Assembly (NCBI GenBank): GCA_025267735.1
Contig: CM046301.1
Coordinates: 70,521,110-70,585,109 of the forward strand
Origin: Mactra quadrangularis
Taxonomy: Eukaryota; Mollusca; Bivalvia; Venerida; Mactridae
DNA: 64,000 nt
Reading direction: 5' to 3'
The notes under the pieces are model-generated. The model did not search any database. It saw only the letters and a list, made by a program, of their open reading frames with translations, and was not told the DNA's origin. The translations under genes were made by a program, and so were the position numbers. Positions within the stretch are counted from its first letter, which is position 1; each line of letters begins with the position of its first letter. Of the stretch, positions 53,565-64,000 are shown piece after piece.

Positions 53565-54422
53565 CTATGGTGGCTGATTTATGCCATGTCGCATTGTTGT
53601 CCCGCGGGGCGCCACACGAAAACACGAAAGTACGACAAAATGGTCTTTTTGTCGTATCATCGTCCCGCGAGGCGCCATGCAAAAACACAATCATACGACA
53701 TTTTAATCATTTGTCGTGTTTTCGCCTGTGAAAGCACAATGCAACAATATATTTTTACGACAAAACTTTTACAAAGATACGACACATTTTCGTGCCGTGT
53801 TATTGCCTTTATTTTGTCATATCTTTGTGTTTTCGTCTCAAAACCCGCGGGACGATGATACGACAAACAGACATTTGTCGTATGATTGTGTTTTCGTGTG
53901 GCGCCTCGCGGGACAAAGATACGACAGATTCATCTGTCGCATGATTGTATTTTCGCTCTTTCGCCTTCTGCTCACACATGCGCAGAAGACTATTGAAGAT
54001 GTACGCATGTGTGAGTGGAAGGCGAAAGAGCGAAAATACAATTATACGACAGATCTAATCTGTCGTATCTTTGTCCCGCGAGGCGCCACACGAAAACACA
54101 ATCATACGACAAATATCTGTTTGTCGTAAAATCGTCCCGCGGGTTGTGAGACGAACACACAAAGATGCGACAAAATTATGGCAAAAACCCGACACGGAAA
54201 TGTGTCGTACCTTTGTAAAAGTTTTGTCGTAAAAATGCATTGTTGCATTGTGCTTTCACAGGCGAAAACACGACAAATGATTAAAATGTCGTATGATTGT
54301 GTTTTTGCATGGCGCCTCGCGGGACGATGATACGACAAAAAGACCATTTTGTCGTACTTTCGTGTTTTCGTGTGGCGCCCCGCGGGACAACAATGCGACA
54401 TGGCATAAATCAGCCACCATAG
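53565..54422. mobile_element. 858-bp modular foldback element
   Basis: Arms of about 300 bp or more, nearly perfect inverses, from CTATGGTGGCTGATTTATGC at the left to GCATAAATCAGCCACCATAG at the right. They are flanked by TTTC on both sides (53561-53564, 54423-54426). The arms are built of modules: CCCGCGAGGCGCCA, then CACGAAAACACAATCATACG and ACAAAT, alternating with inverse versions around TTTGTCGTA/TACGACAAA. The centre (about 53950-54035) is a second hairpin with TTTCGCCTTCTGCTCACACA. Overlapping open frames on both strands reflect stop-poor modules, not genes. Confidence 0.85.
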
Positions 54423-55144
54423 TTTCCACATTACATTTCTTGTTACTTCATTCAAACTGAAAGTAGATTCAAACTGAAACTAGAATGTGGTTGTCTATAC
54501 ATGAAACAAATCACAACCATCACAAAGACTATGAAATATAACTGCCTTTGAATTATAATATTTCTCTCTAGCGGGTTCCCTTTTAGGGGTCAAGTTATTT
54601 AAAATATCAATTTCTTATAAAAGTGGGTTACTTTTATAACATGCAAATTAGACTACGGAGATACCCTCTCAGCCAATCAAGTTGCTGAAAAGGTGTTTGA
54701 TAAAACTTACACAAAATTGTAAATTTTAAAGACGAAAAACGGAGAAAAATCGACTCATAGTTTTAAAGAGATGTAAGTGTTTTAATTCATGACAGATTTC
54801 AATGATACCTACGCCACACTTGGCAGAAAAGTGTATACTATTTGCTGCACATCACATCTTCAATACCAGTTTTATACTTTTTTCTAACACCGTGGAAAAC
54901 TATTCCTTTCAGATTGCTACTGTGACAAATCTCCGTCTTTTGCAAAACGAATGGTAGGTTTTCCAGGGTGTTTGCAATGAGTATAATTTTTTTAACTGTG
55001 TTGAATATTAACTCTGGAAGATGTATACGTCGCCTGATAAAAGAATTGGTTCCTATGCACTAAATAAGTAATTTACATCTGTTTTCGTTATAAGTTAGTA
55101 CATTAGATAGAATAAGATCTTTAATCCGGACAAAACCTATACGG
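54423..55144. other. No gene recognised
   Basis: Nothing supported in this AT-rich stretch. Confidence 0.4.
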
Positions 55145-55520
55145 AAAACCTCAACAAAACATTAAATTAATAATTTTGGACAGCTTCGAGGTCCACCAAG
55201 AATATTGGGGTTTTCAACATATGCAAGGCGAATCACAGGCAAAACACGTACCGGTTATGTAAAATAGTTTTTAAGTAAACACGTTTGTGAAAACACGTTT
55301 TGCAATTCATGTAGGTGACTATAAATTGTTCAACATTATCATGGAATAGAGTATTTAATTTTTACTAAAACCGAGACATTATTCATTTTCTAAACGATTG
55401 TGGATTTGTTTACTTTAACACTGTCTAGATTCATTTATGGCGTGTGACAAGAAGGTAGTTTCATAATGGCGTCTAAATATGTCCGAGGTTATTCGTAGTA
55501 TATGGCGGAGGAGTACCAAA
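55145..55520 (-). repeat. Dispersed repeat F4, diverged copy (minus strand)
   Basis: CATAATGGCGTCTAAATATG, TCCGAGGTTATTC, ATATGGCGGAGGAGTACC and GTGGATTTGTTTACTTTAAC are inverse F4 words. It is colinear with 50925-51245. Confidence 0.6.
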
Positions 55521-56219
55521 TGGAAAAAAAACATACAACAAAGGGCAGTAACTCAAAAATATATCATTATTACGTTATGGTTCCTGTGTGATGCACTTCT
55601 GCAATATGGGATCTATTTGTCTGTAACGTTGTAAAGGGAATACGTCTTTTTCTTGCGTTCGCTCCCTTTAAACTTGCGCAAAGTTTTTTTTCCACATGAT
55701 ACATGATAATTTGTAGAAAATTATTCATAAATGTTAAATCATTTTTCTAGCTTCGAGAGCAATTAGTTATAAGAAATGACGTACAATTCCTTCACATATT
55801 TTGTAAAATTTTAACATTATTTAACGGCTGTTACAAAATTATAAGATGCATCTAGTTGCTTTTTATTGTATATCCTGGGAAAGTATAGTTAAGGTTTCTG
55901 AAATGTGTCTAACTCCCTTAGAAATGACTTAAACTCAGGAGAATCCGCCCACTTACCCCTGGCCAGGGCTCCCCCTAGTGTGCTTGTTCCTTTTAAACCC
56001 CGGCCAGAAATCCTTGATCCACGAAGTTACTATCCAGCATATTTTAAATGTACGTTTTTTTAAAATTGAGCATACAGACATTAATCATAGCAAATACAAG
56101 AAATGCTTTAATTTTCAAGTTTTGAAAAACAAATGTTTTCCGTGTCGTACATATGTCAAAAAGAGTCAACGAACAGCAAGCTCGGGGAATTCATGTAAAC
56201 AACAGCAACAACCAGTTAA
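55521..56219. other. No gene recognised
   Basis: The 83-codon frame at 55978-56229 has no known motif. Nothing else supported. Confidence 0.4.
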
Positions 56220-56600
56220 TTTATGGTAGATTTATACAACTTAGTAGTTGACCTCAAATGGTAACCCTGTAAGTATGTGTGAAGTTGCAGGTGAATCCCT
56301 TCAGTAGTTTCAATGATAAATTGTTGCGCCTAAAAGCTTAACCAAGATTTTTTAAAGTATAAAAGGGCCATAATTCAGTCCAATTTCATCAAAGAGTTAT
56401 GGAACTTGGTATTTAAACTCCAATGGTAACCCCGTAAACATAAATAAAGTTTTAAGTGAATCCCTCCAGTACTTGCAAAGATATAAAAGATACAAAAATG
56501 TTGCACCTAAACATTTAACCAAGAAGTGTTACGCCGACTCCGACGCACAGCTGAGTAGGATAGCCCCACTGTTCTCCGAATAATCGAGCTAAAAACTGTT
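56220..56600 (-). repeat. Internally repeated fragment with R1-like terminus
   Basis: Two diverged units of about 175 bp (AATGGTAACCCTGTAAG ... CTTAACCAAGA and AATGGTAACCCCGTAAA ... TTTAACCAAGA). They end at GCCGACTCCGACGCAC and CCGAATAATCGAGCTAAAAA. Inverted, this end reads TTTTTAGCTCGATTATTCGG and then GCGTCGGAGTCGGC, the same layout as the left end of R1 at 4865. Confidence 0.65.
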
Positions 56601-57916
56601 GATCAATCACGAAGATTGACGAAAATTTTACTAAATTTTGTCTGTGCTGTGGTCATTTGGGTGCTTGACCATAAACAAGTATTCTTCTTTAAATGTATGT
56701 GGATTTATGTAGTTCAATGTGAATTCTATTTGAAACGCAATCGAATATGATATAATATACTATAATATATTTTTTTGCTGACAGTGTATAATTAGACTTT
56801 GAGTTTTATTTAATTTGATTTGAATTGCGTGATATATACATTAAGGTAGTGTTAATACGAAATGAACGTTACTTGAATAAATGAGATACTGTCACAAGAC
56901 ATTGTATATTTATGAGGAATTCCAAGTCATTTCGACAAGTAAGTGTTATATATACTTGTACTTGCAATCTCCGTGAACAGATATCGTGACGTAGACAATG
57001 TAAACAAGTAACATTTCATAACAATTTCGTCATTAATATTATGATGAGAAAAGGTCACCTGAACGTTACCTTCGTTTGAAAAAGGCCAAATCTAAATTAG
57101 CGATTAGGCGAGCGGAAACATTTAGATCGGGTTTCAATCAGTTTGGTATACTTGTATTTATATTCATGTGATGAATTTGTACAAATGATGTGTCCAAAGG
57201 GGGAACTTTTGTCGCATACTCGTATGTCAATTTAAATTGTATATAGAAAAGTCGCGGGAGGATAGGTGAGTACTCTGGTCTCGAAAATTGAGAATATTCA
57301 TTTAAAGTAGGTAAATGACTGAAAATAGGCATGAGGGGTATTTAAATTCCCATCCCAAAAAGTCTGTAAAATTTTAACATTTTCTCTGTCACAAATGGTG
57401 TTTATCATGAATATTGAATAGAAGCAAACTTTTGAAGGGAGACAACTCTTATTTCGCAATCATTTTTGTATCCAACATTTGTCTCCCTTGTTGATCTCCA
57501 GACGGGTACCGATACATGTTTTATACTCACCCGGTGTCAGCGACCGCGCCCAGATATAAGTTTTTTAAAGTGCAGTACAACTTTCTATAACGTTTTTATT
57601 TTTAAAGGATCAACTTCATACTTTAAATATATGTTTCTTATTATCAATCACATGACAAGGTACATGACTCTAAATGCAATATTTTCAGAATTATCTGCCC
57701 TTGAACTTAGATGTAATGTAACTTTTTATAGTTTCAGGTATCAACTTAAAACTTCAATAATACGTTGTTCCTTATCATCACCAACATTATGTACAAGACT
57801 CATGTCTACTTGTCCACAATTCTTTTATTTAAAATATCAGTTTTTACTAGTCCTTTCTTTTACTATCAATTACTCACTCAGTCCAGCATGTTGTCGCTAC
57901 TGAAAATTATTGTTTA
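56601..57916. other. No gene recognised
   Basis: AT-rich sequence. The 145-codon frame at 57466-57903 is the longest unexplained one. It has no recognisable domain, an irregular composition, and neither clear splice sites nor upstream context, so I do not call it. Confidence 0.4.
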
Positions 57917-58195
57917 GGTTGGGTTTATTGCCATAGCAACATGTTATATAGGTCATATGCACACCGTTCCTGGAAAAGCAAAGTCTGTAGATTAAGCTGT
58001 TAACCAGTTACTAGGCATATTTTCCGCCAGTAAATGACAACTGACCTGCATGATTTAGAATCAGTGGTAGATAGGAGGATGGTCGTTAAATTTATTCTAT
58101 GACCAAATTCCATGAAACTATGCTTGTCTGGAAATCAAACCCAAGACCTTTTGATCAGTAGAATTGTGTACTTCCAAATGAGCTAGCCAAGCAGC
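57917..58195 (-). mobile_element. SINE-A, nearly full-length diverged copy (minus strand)
   Basis: On the plus strand: TTGGGTTTATTGCCATAGCA, AACATGTTATATAGGTCATA, ACAACTGACCTGCATGATTT, AATCAAACCCAAGACC (inverse box B region) and AATGAGCTAGCCAAGC (inverse box A). Confidence 0.75.
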
Positions 58196-58417
58196 GAATA
58201 TGTCACCAGGGTCCATACATATATATTGAATACCAGAGTTCCGTTCCATGATTTTTCAGTCATGCCTATTAGTTTTCCATGATACAAAAAACACATACAG
58301 AACTCAAAATGAGTACAATAACAAATTTAAAATTGCCAGTACCAAATTGAAATCGAACCGGACACTTGCAATCAATTTTCGTTTAAGCATGCACCATATA
58401 GCTTACTATGTGTTTTT

Positions 58418-58645
58418 CATACTTTTGTGGAACTTGGTCATGGAATTATTTCTATTTCCATTCACCCTCCTACCAATGATTTTGTTATTATGTAGGGCAG
58501 TTGTCAGTCACTGACAAAAGTATGTGCTTATCCACAGATTTAGCTTTTCCAGGAACAGTGAATAGGTTGACTGACTGCCGTTACATGACCTACACAAAGT
58601 GTTGCTATGGCGTTAAACCCAACAAAACAAACAAACATAACAAAG
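58418..58645 (+). mobile_element. SINE-A, 5'-truncated copy
   Basis: GTGGAACTTGGTCATGGAAT, CTCCTACCAATGATTTTGTT, GTAGGGCAGTTGTCAGTCAC, GGTTGACTGACTGCCGTTAC and a tail GTGTTGCTATGGCGTTAAAC with (AAAC)n. The tRNA-like head is missing. Confidence 0.85.
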
Positions 58646-59151
58646 TACTATGAAACATAATTGCAAAAAGCTGAAGCAATTAAATTGAAAATGTTACATA
58701 TCAAAGCAGAAAAAAATGAGCAAATTCTTGGTCTAGCCAATTACATGTTTGTAACACTACATTAGTCATTCAGACTCAATCAAGATGCAGTTACTGTTTT
58801 AGAATTCGAACTTCATCACTGAAGACTGTCTCAAGTCTTTTATAACGGTATTACTAATTCATTACTTTGTTGGACCCTCATGGTTTAGTACAACTTCTTG
58901 TAGCACTTTATAAATATAACCAGTTTACTTCACACAATGCTGTGGAGTCTGACTGATCCAAAATGAATAATTTTCTTTACAAGTTCTTTCTTATTTTTTG
59001 GTTTCATATCTTTTGATAAATGTAGGCTAAAATTAATTAGATTTTATATTATAGTATTTATTAAATATTGATCCTGTGTGACTACACAAGTAGACAACTG
59101 CCCAATTAGATTAAAATTTAGGTGGGAGCATGACTGCACTGCTAGTAGGCA
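58646..59151. other. No gene recognised
   Basis: AT-rich sequence, nothing supported. Confidence 0.4.
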
Positions 59152-59288
59152 CAGGGGCGGATCCAGGATTTTTCTAGGGCGGCCTGAACTATTTATTTTT
59201 GGAGGTGGGGTGTCCAGTCTTTTTAACCACAACCACATTACACACTTTTGCAGAACAAAAAACGATATATTAATAATAAAAACTACAT
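59152..59288 (+). mobile_element. hAT-like MITE, left part of a split copy
   Basis: Starts CAGGGGCGGATCCAGGATTT, then GGGGTGTCCAGTCTTTTTAA, CCACAACCACATTACACACT and TAATAATAAAAACTACAT, where it is broken by the foldback element. The right part resumes at 63573. Confidence 0.8.
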
Positions 59289-61263
59289 GGGTCATTCCAT
59301 CTCAAATCAACCAATGCTTCCCAGGTCACCCTCTCAGATCTGCTTGAAACTTTTAACATGTATTTGTACATCCAATTCATGGACAAAAATGAAATACTTA
59401 GTCAGTATCTTCAGTACTTTGGAAAAAATTGGCTTTTTAAGTAAAGGGGGGTAATTTTGCAATTTCTGAAATTCGTCCTGAGGCCATGTTTAGACACTTA
59501 TATCTCTTCAAATAGTATTTCTATACTTCTGAAAGTGAAATATATTATGTACTTTTACATGTAGAGTACAAAAATGGTGTTTAATCAAGTGTAAAATTGT
59601 TACTTTTTTGTCTATGGACCTCCAAAAATCGAAAAATCTTAAATTTGTCATAAAATTTGCCAAATTTGAACATTATTTTTTTCAAAACCATTGCATATTT
59701 GGAACTCAAATTCATTTTACATTTAGTTACAACTTGTGAAATTATTTTAAAGCAAATTTGAATAGAAAATCTCATTTCCAGAATTCACAATCTGTGTTTA
59801 AATCAAGCGACGTCTCAAAATTTTACGAAAATTGCCTATGTTTGAACACCAAAATGGCCATGTCAAGAGTTCCCAATCATTTTCAAATTTTGTACATGAA
59901 TTCTACCACATGTAAAGATGACTATATCAAAAATTTGTTTTGTTAATGAGCTTCTCCGTGGAGTTTGACGTAATTTAAGAGGTATTGAATTTTCAGTTCT
60001 CAGGGGCTATTACGGTATATTTTGAAGTTGGTTATGTCCCGGGGTGTGACTGTATATGTTTGGAATAGACTTAAAAGTCCTCATATTATGTATGGAAATA
60101 ACATTTGAACATTAATTTGCATCATATATCAATAGTTCAACAAAAATTTAATTTTACTTTCACTTTAAATAATTATTTTGTTGGTTACCTCGGTGCTCAA
60201 GTCGTCATTGGTGACTGTATTAAACTGAATGTCTCAGGGCCCATATTCTTTTAGTAATGATAAGATGTTTGCCAGCAAAAATGTTTTGAGTTACATGTAC
60301 ATAGATATTATAGTTATATAAAAGCTTCTTTCTAAAATAAATAATAGTTTCTTCGTGGAGTCTTATAAGTAACATTTGGGGATATCACAGTATGGGCTTT
60401 AAATCATGCAGCCCTCATGTTATGCATGGATTTAATATTTTATCATTTAATTTTATTATGAACCAAACTATTTAAGCAAAATAAAGTTTGTCATCAAACT
60501 TCTCCATTGAGTTGTAAGACACTTTAACATGATATAGATTTTCATTTTTTGTAGATAATTTGAACATGTTTTACACTGAAAGCTAAGTGCATTGACTAAA
60601 ATGATTCAAAATTTAAATTAAGAAATGATTTCTTAATTCGGGATACAATAATTCTGGATCTTTTGTATGTTTGATGTTTTAAAAAACATATTTTAGATAC
60701 ATATATTTTTTTACCTTAAAAATATTTAATACCTGAAATTCTCTTTTCTGTCACCTTATTCATTATGATAAAACTGCCAGAATCAACACCATATTAAAAC
60801 CTTAATAAATACATGATTATATACTTATAAGCTAAATACTTTTTAGTATTTTCTTTAGATCATAAATTACTTTATTTTATTCAAAATAGTGTTCGGTGAT
60901 TTGAATATTGAGGTTTTACTGTATTATACTTTTTTCTTGATCAAGACACACTGAATCTTTTTTATAAATACCAGTACTATTTCAGGCCTGCCATTGACAA
61001 CATTTCCCCAAGCCTGAAATTTCCCTTTTAAACTAGAAAATATTACGTTAACTAATGCAAAGAAGACAACAGATGAAATCAAAATTCTAAAATATAGCAG
61101 GCCTGTATTTTAATATAGACATTCATAATGTATAAATCCGGTTCTTGGGAAAAATATATTTCACACATTACCGTGTAATCTATATAAGAGTGGTATCAAT
61201 CATATAAGAAAAATAATTTTACCAGTCTTACTTAACCAGTTGTTGTGGACACAATCTCCAGTG

Positions 61264-61560
61264 CAGGGCCGTACCATTCTAAACCCATGGGTTAGTGGGG
61301 GTCCAGACTTTTTCTAGGGGGGGGGGGGGTCCAAACTTTTGAACCACAATCACATTATACGCATTTTGCAGAAAAATGCAACATATTAATAATAGTAAAT
61401 ACATAACCATTAAAAATAATGTTAAGCACCAAGACAAAATGCTTCATGCTACTTAAAAACGACTTACAGTCAGAGAATACACTAATGGACAGGTACATTT
61501 TGGAAATTCCAGGGGGGTCCGGACCTCCTGACCCCCCCCCCCTCCTAGATCCTCCTATGC
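61264..61560 (+). mobile_element. hAT-like MITE copy inside the foldback element
   Basis: Left end CAGGGCCG (decayed), G-run at 61316-61329, CCACAATCACATTATACGCA, AATACATAACCATTAAAAAT, TACATTTTGGAAATTCCAGG and right end CTCCTAGATCCTCCTATG. Same family as 31238-31528. Confidence 0.75.
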
Positions 61561-62597
61561 AACCATAACACTGCATGTAGAGTATTACAACCAGCTTACA
61601 CTAACGTACAGTGGACAGTTTTCTTGACAAAGTATTAACTTAGCTTTTAGTAAAAGGGAACAATAGCTTCTATCAACACAGATGTTAATCAATTTTTAAT
61701 GTTCATGGTTCCAAGATCAGGGGCATGTCACTATCAAGAGTTGATTGCTGGATTAAGTTTAGAGGTTAGGTTCGAATCTTGTTTTAATAAGTACAAAATT
61801 ATAATATGATATTGTCAGAATATTAATTTTACATTAAAAATGTCCACTCTAAATTTATGTAAATTTTTGTCTAGCTGTGCAAAAAAGTTGTCTTCACCGG
61901 ACTATTGAGCACATGAAAAGATAAACTTATCTGTAATTGCGACACAAATTAATTCTAGGTATTAAAGAGAGACGGTGTTTACAGGGACTTTTCAGATGCT
62001 ATCAGGAGTCTTAAGACAATGTCATTTGTAGGTCTACATGATAAAATGTCATATTGAGATTCCCTGTACTGAACACTTGGTAAAAATGATAAAACTTGTA
62101 TGTTTTTTGTTTGACAGATAAACAGTTTCACTGTACCAACACAAAAGGAGACAACATTAACTTGTTACCAGGACATTAAAAGTGCATGAACAGTTTTAAG
62201 AATATTATAACATTGGTTTTATGCTTCCTCCATGCATACAAAAAATCAATTAAAATTATCTTCATATAAAATTGTAGAACTTATTGAAAAACATATCATT
62301 TTTTATTGTTGATTAATGTTTAAATTCCACCAATTGTTCAGTGGTAATATTGTGAAAAGTGAAGAGTTATATTATTAAAATAAAATTTTCGAATTTAATA
62401 TAAAAAGATAACTTAGTTAAATATGAATTGTATTTTCTAATAGAAACATCTACTAGCAGAATTAAGTAGAAGGAATAAAGGTACTAAATATCTACTACAT
62501 GTACTTATATGCTTAAAGTTAATAACGTAAACTGTTTTAATTCTAGAAAGAAGCTTCTATGGCAATAAAAATTTAATCATTCAAACACCTAAGCTTA
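61561..62597. other. Interior of the foldback element, nothing recognised
   Basis: AT-rich sequence between the inner hAT-like MITE and the right arm. No frame of interest. Confidence 0.5.
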
Positions 62598-63572
62598 ACT
62601 AAAAGAATATGGGCCCTGAGACATTCAGTTTAATACAGTCACCAATGACGACTTGAGCACCGAGGTAACCAACAAAAAATTATTTAAAGTGAAAGTAAAA
62701 TTAAATTTTTGTTGAACTATTGATATATGATGCAAATTAATGTTCAAATGTTATTTCCATACATAATATGAGGACTTTTAAGTCTATTCCAAACATATAC
62801 AGTCACACCCCGGGACATAACCAACTTCAAAATATACCGTAATAGCCCCTGAGAACTGAAAATTCAATACCTCTTAAATTACGTCAAACTCCACGGAGAA
62901 GCTCATTAAAAAAACAAATTTTTGATATAGTCATCTTTACATGTGGTAGAATTCATGTACAAAATTTGAAAATGATTGGGAACTCTTGACATGGCCATTT
63001 TGGTGTTCAAACATAGGCAATTTTCGTAAAATTTTGAGACGTCGCTTGATTTAAACACAGATTGTGAATTCTGGAAATGAGATTTTCTATTCAAATTTGC
63101 TTTAAAATAATCTCACAAGTTGTAACTAAATGTAAAACGAATTTGAGTTCCAAATATGCAATGGTTTTGAAAAAAATAATGTTCAAATTTGGCAAATTTT
63201 ATGACAAATTTAAGATTTTTCAATTTTTGGAGGTCCATAGACAAAAAAGTAACAATTTTACACTTGATTAAACACCATTTTTGTACTCTACATGTAAAAG
63301 TACATAATATATTTCACTTTCAGAAGTATAGAAATACTATTTGAAGAGATATAAGTGTCTAAACATGGCCTCAGGACGAATTTCAGAAATTGCAAAATTA
63401 CCCCCCTTTACTTAAAAAGCCAATTTTTTCCAAAGTACTGAAGATACTGACTAAATATTTCATTTTTGTCCATGAATTGGATGTACAAATACATGTTAAA
63501 AGTTTCAAGCAGATCTGAGAGGGTGACCTGGGAAAATTTCCAAAAATTGGTTGATTTGAGATGGAATGACCC

Positions 63573-63702
63573 ACATTACCATTAAATCTATGTTAGGAAC
63601 CCAAAATGTTGCTTCATGCTACTTTAAAATGACTAACGGTCGAGAAATAAACATAAGGATATGTACATTTTGGAAATCCCCTCCCCCTTAGATCAGCCTT
63701 TG
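63573..63702 (+). mobile_element. hAT-like MITE, right part of a split copy
   Basis: ACATTACCATTAAATCTATG, GCTTCATGCTACTTTAAAAT, TACATTTTGGAAATCCCCTC and right end CCCTTAGATCAGCCTTTG. Joined to 59152-59288 this restores a MITE of about 260 bp, close to the 291-bp copy at 31238. Confidence 0.8.
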
Positions 63703-64000
63703 AGGCGAACTCATCATAGTGAATAGATCTTTGTAGCAGTGATAAAATATTGCATTTGCAATCCCTTGCAGTTAGCAGCTTTATGGCGACGCTGTTGATT
63801 GTCCGCTTAGAATTCGAGCGGTTGTGGATTCAAATTTCAGTTCGGACCATGGACCATAGGGTTACATTTGGTGCAAAAATGTAAATAACTCACAAGGGAT
63901 TGTGCTCACATCCTAAGATTTCCAACAGACATACAAGCTCCTAGATTTTGTGTTGAAGAGGGGTCTTTGTAGCAGAGGTAAGTATGGCCCTCATACTCCA
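63703..64000. other. No gene recognised
   Basis: Window end. A stretch near 63820 (GAGCGGTTGTGGATTCAAAT) faintly resembles a box B but has no box A partner, so no tRNA gene is called. Confidence 0.35.

Larger units (their letters stand above)
59289..63572. mobile_element. 4284-bp foldback element with about 970-bp inverted arms
   Basis: Left arm 59289-60255 begins GGGTCATTCCATCTCAAATC; right arm 62598-63572 ends GATTTGAGATGGAATGACCC. The arms are close inverses along their length, for example the pair of identical 60-codon frames at 59758 (plus) and 63094 (minus). They differ by a small deletion near 59315 and scattered bases. The element is flanked by ACAT on both sides (59285-59288, 63573-63576). 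The 2.3 kb interior has no transposase-like frame but contains diverged repeats of arm sequence (about 60345-60470 and 60490-60540, starting CTTCKYCGTGGAGT-like) and a hAT-like MITE. Superfamily unknown. Confidence 0.9.

Noticed and set aside
53426..54455. Several overlapping 60-137 codon ORFs on both strands
   Set aside because: They fall on the modular palindrome, mirror each other across its centre, and reflect stop-poor repeated modules.
57466..57903. 145-codon ORF
   Set aside because: Longest unexplained frame in its region, but no domain, no consistent composition and no gene context.
59758..63094. Two identical 60-codon ORFs as a conserved gene pair
   Set aside because: They lie in the inverted arms of the foldback element, so identity is from DNA duplication.

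Overview
This is an AT-rich animal nuclear window with spliced genes, long introns and very dense repeats. There are no operons or ribosome binding sites. tRNA-headed SINEs, many short inverted-repeat elements, minisatellites and a TRP-channel type seen in molluscs suggest a mollusc, most likely a bivalve. That is inference from style, not a database match.

Only two host loci can be supported. At 2465-11044 (+) lie seven exons of a kinesin-14 (C-terminal motor, KIFC-like) gene. They run from a coiled-coil exon to the stop codon, but the locus has a frameshift in the P-loop exon, no usable acceptor at the start of the motor, missing central motor exons, and deletions in both nucleotide-sensing switch regions. 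It reads as a decaying copy. At 43076-47345 (+) is an apparently intact two-exon gene for a divergent TRPV-like ankyrin-repeat cation channel of about 798 residues. One further orphan exon (22106-22190) is possible.

The rest is a layered record of transposition. From the left: dispersed repeats and small inverted-repeat elements fill the kinesin introns (1-11 kb). Two LINE relics lie at 15.9-19.6 kb, one split by a 1.2 kb inverted-repeat element. Degenerate tandem repeats and two copies of a 1.5 kb inverted-repeat element lie at 23.6-25.8 and 33.6-35.1 kb, the second splitting a SINE. A Tc1-like relic is at 30 kb. A truncated LINE 3' end at 36.4-36.6 kb has a tail resembling the SINE tails. 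A 32-bp minisatellite is at 37-38 kb and a mariner deletion derivative at 38.5-39.4 kb. The TRP gene follows with a 30-bp minisatellite behind it (48 kb). Next come a decayed mariner relative carrying a nested element (51.9-52.9 kb), a strikingly modular 858-bp palindrome (53.6-54.4 kb), and a 4.28 kb foldback element (59.3-63.6 kb) inserted into a hAT-like element.

I found no CRISPR array, no prokaryotic-type system and no new multi-gene system. The most informative content is the set of nested insertions whose empty or intact counterparts lie in the same window, and the resemblance of the LINE tail to the SINE tails. All calls come from reading motifs, splice sites and repeats by eye; no search was run.
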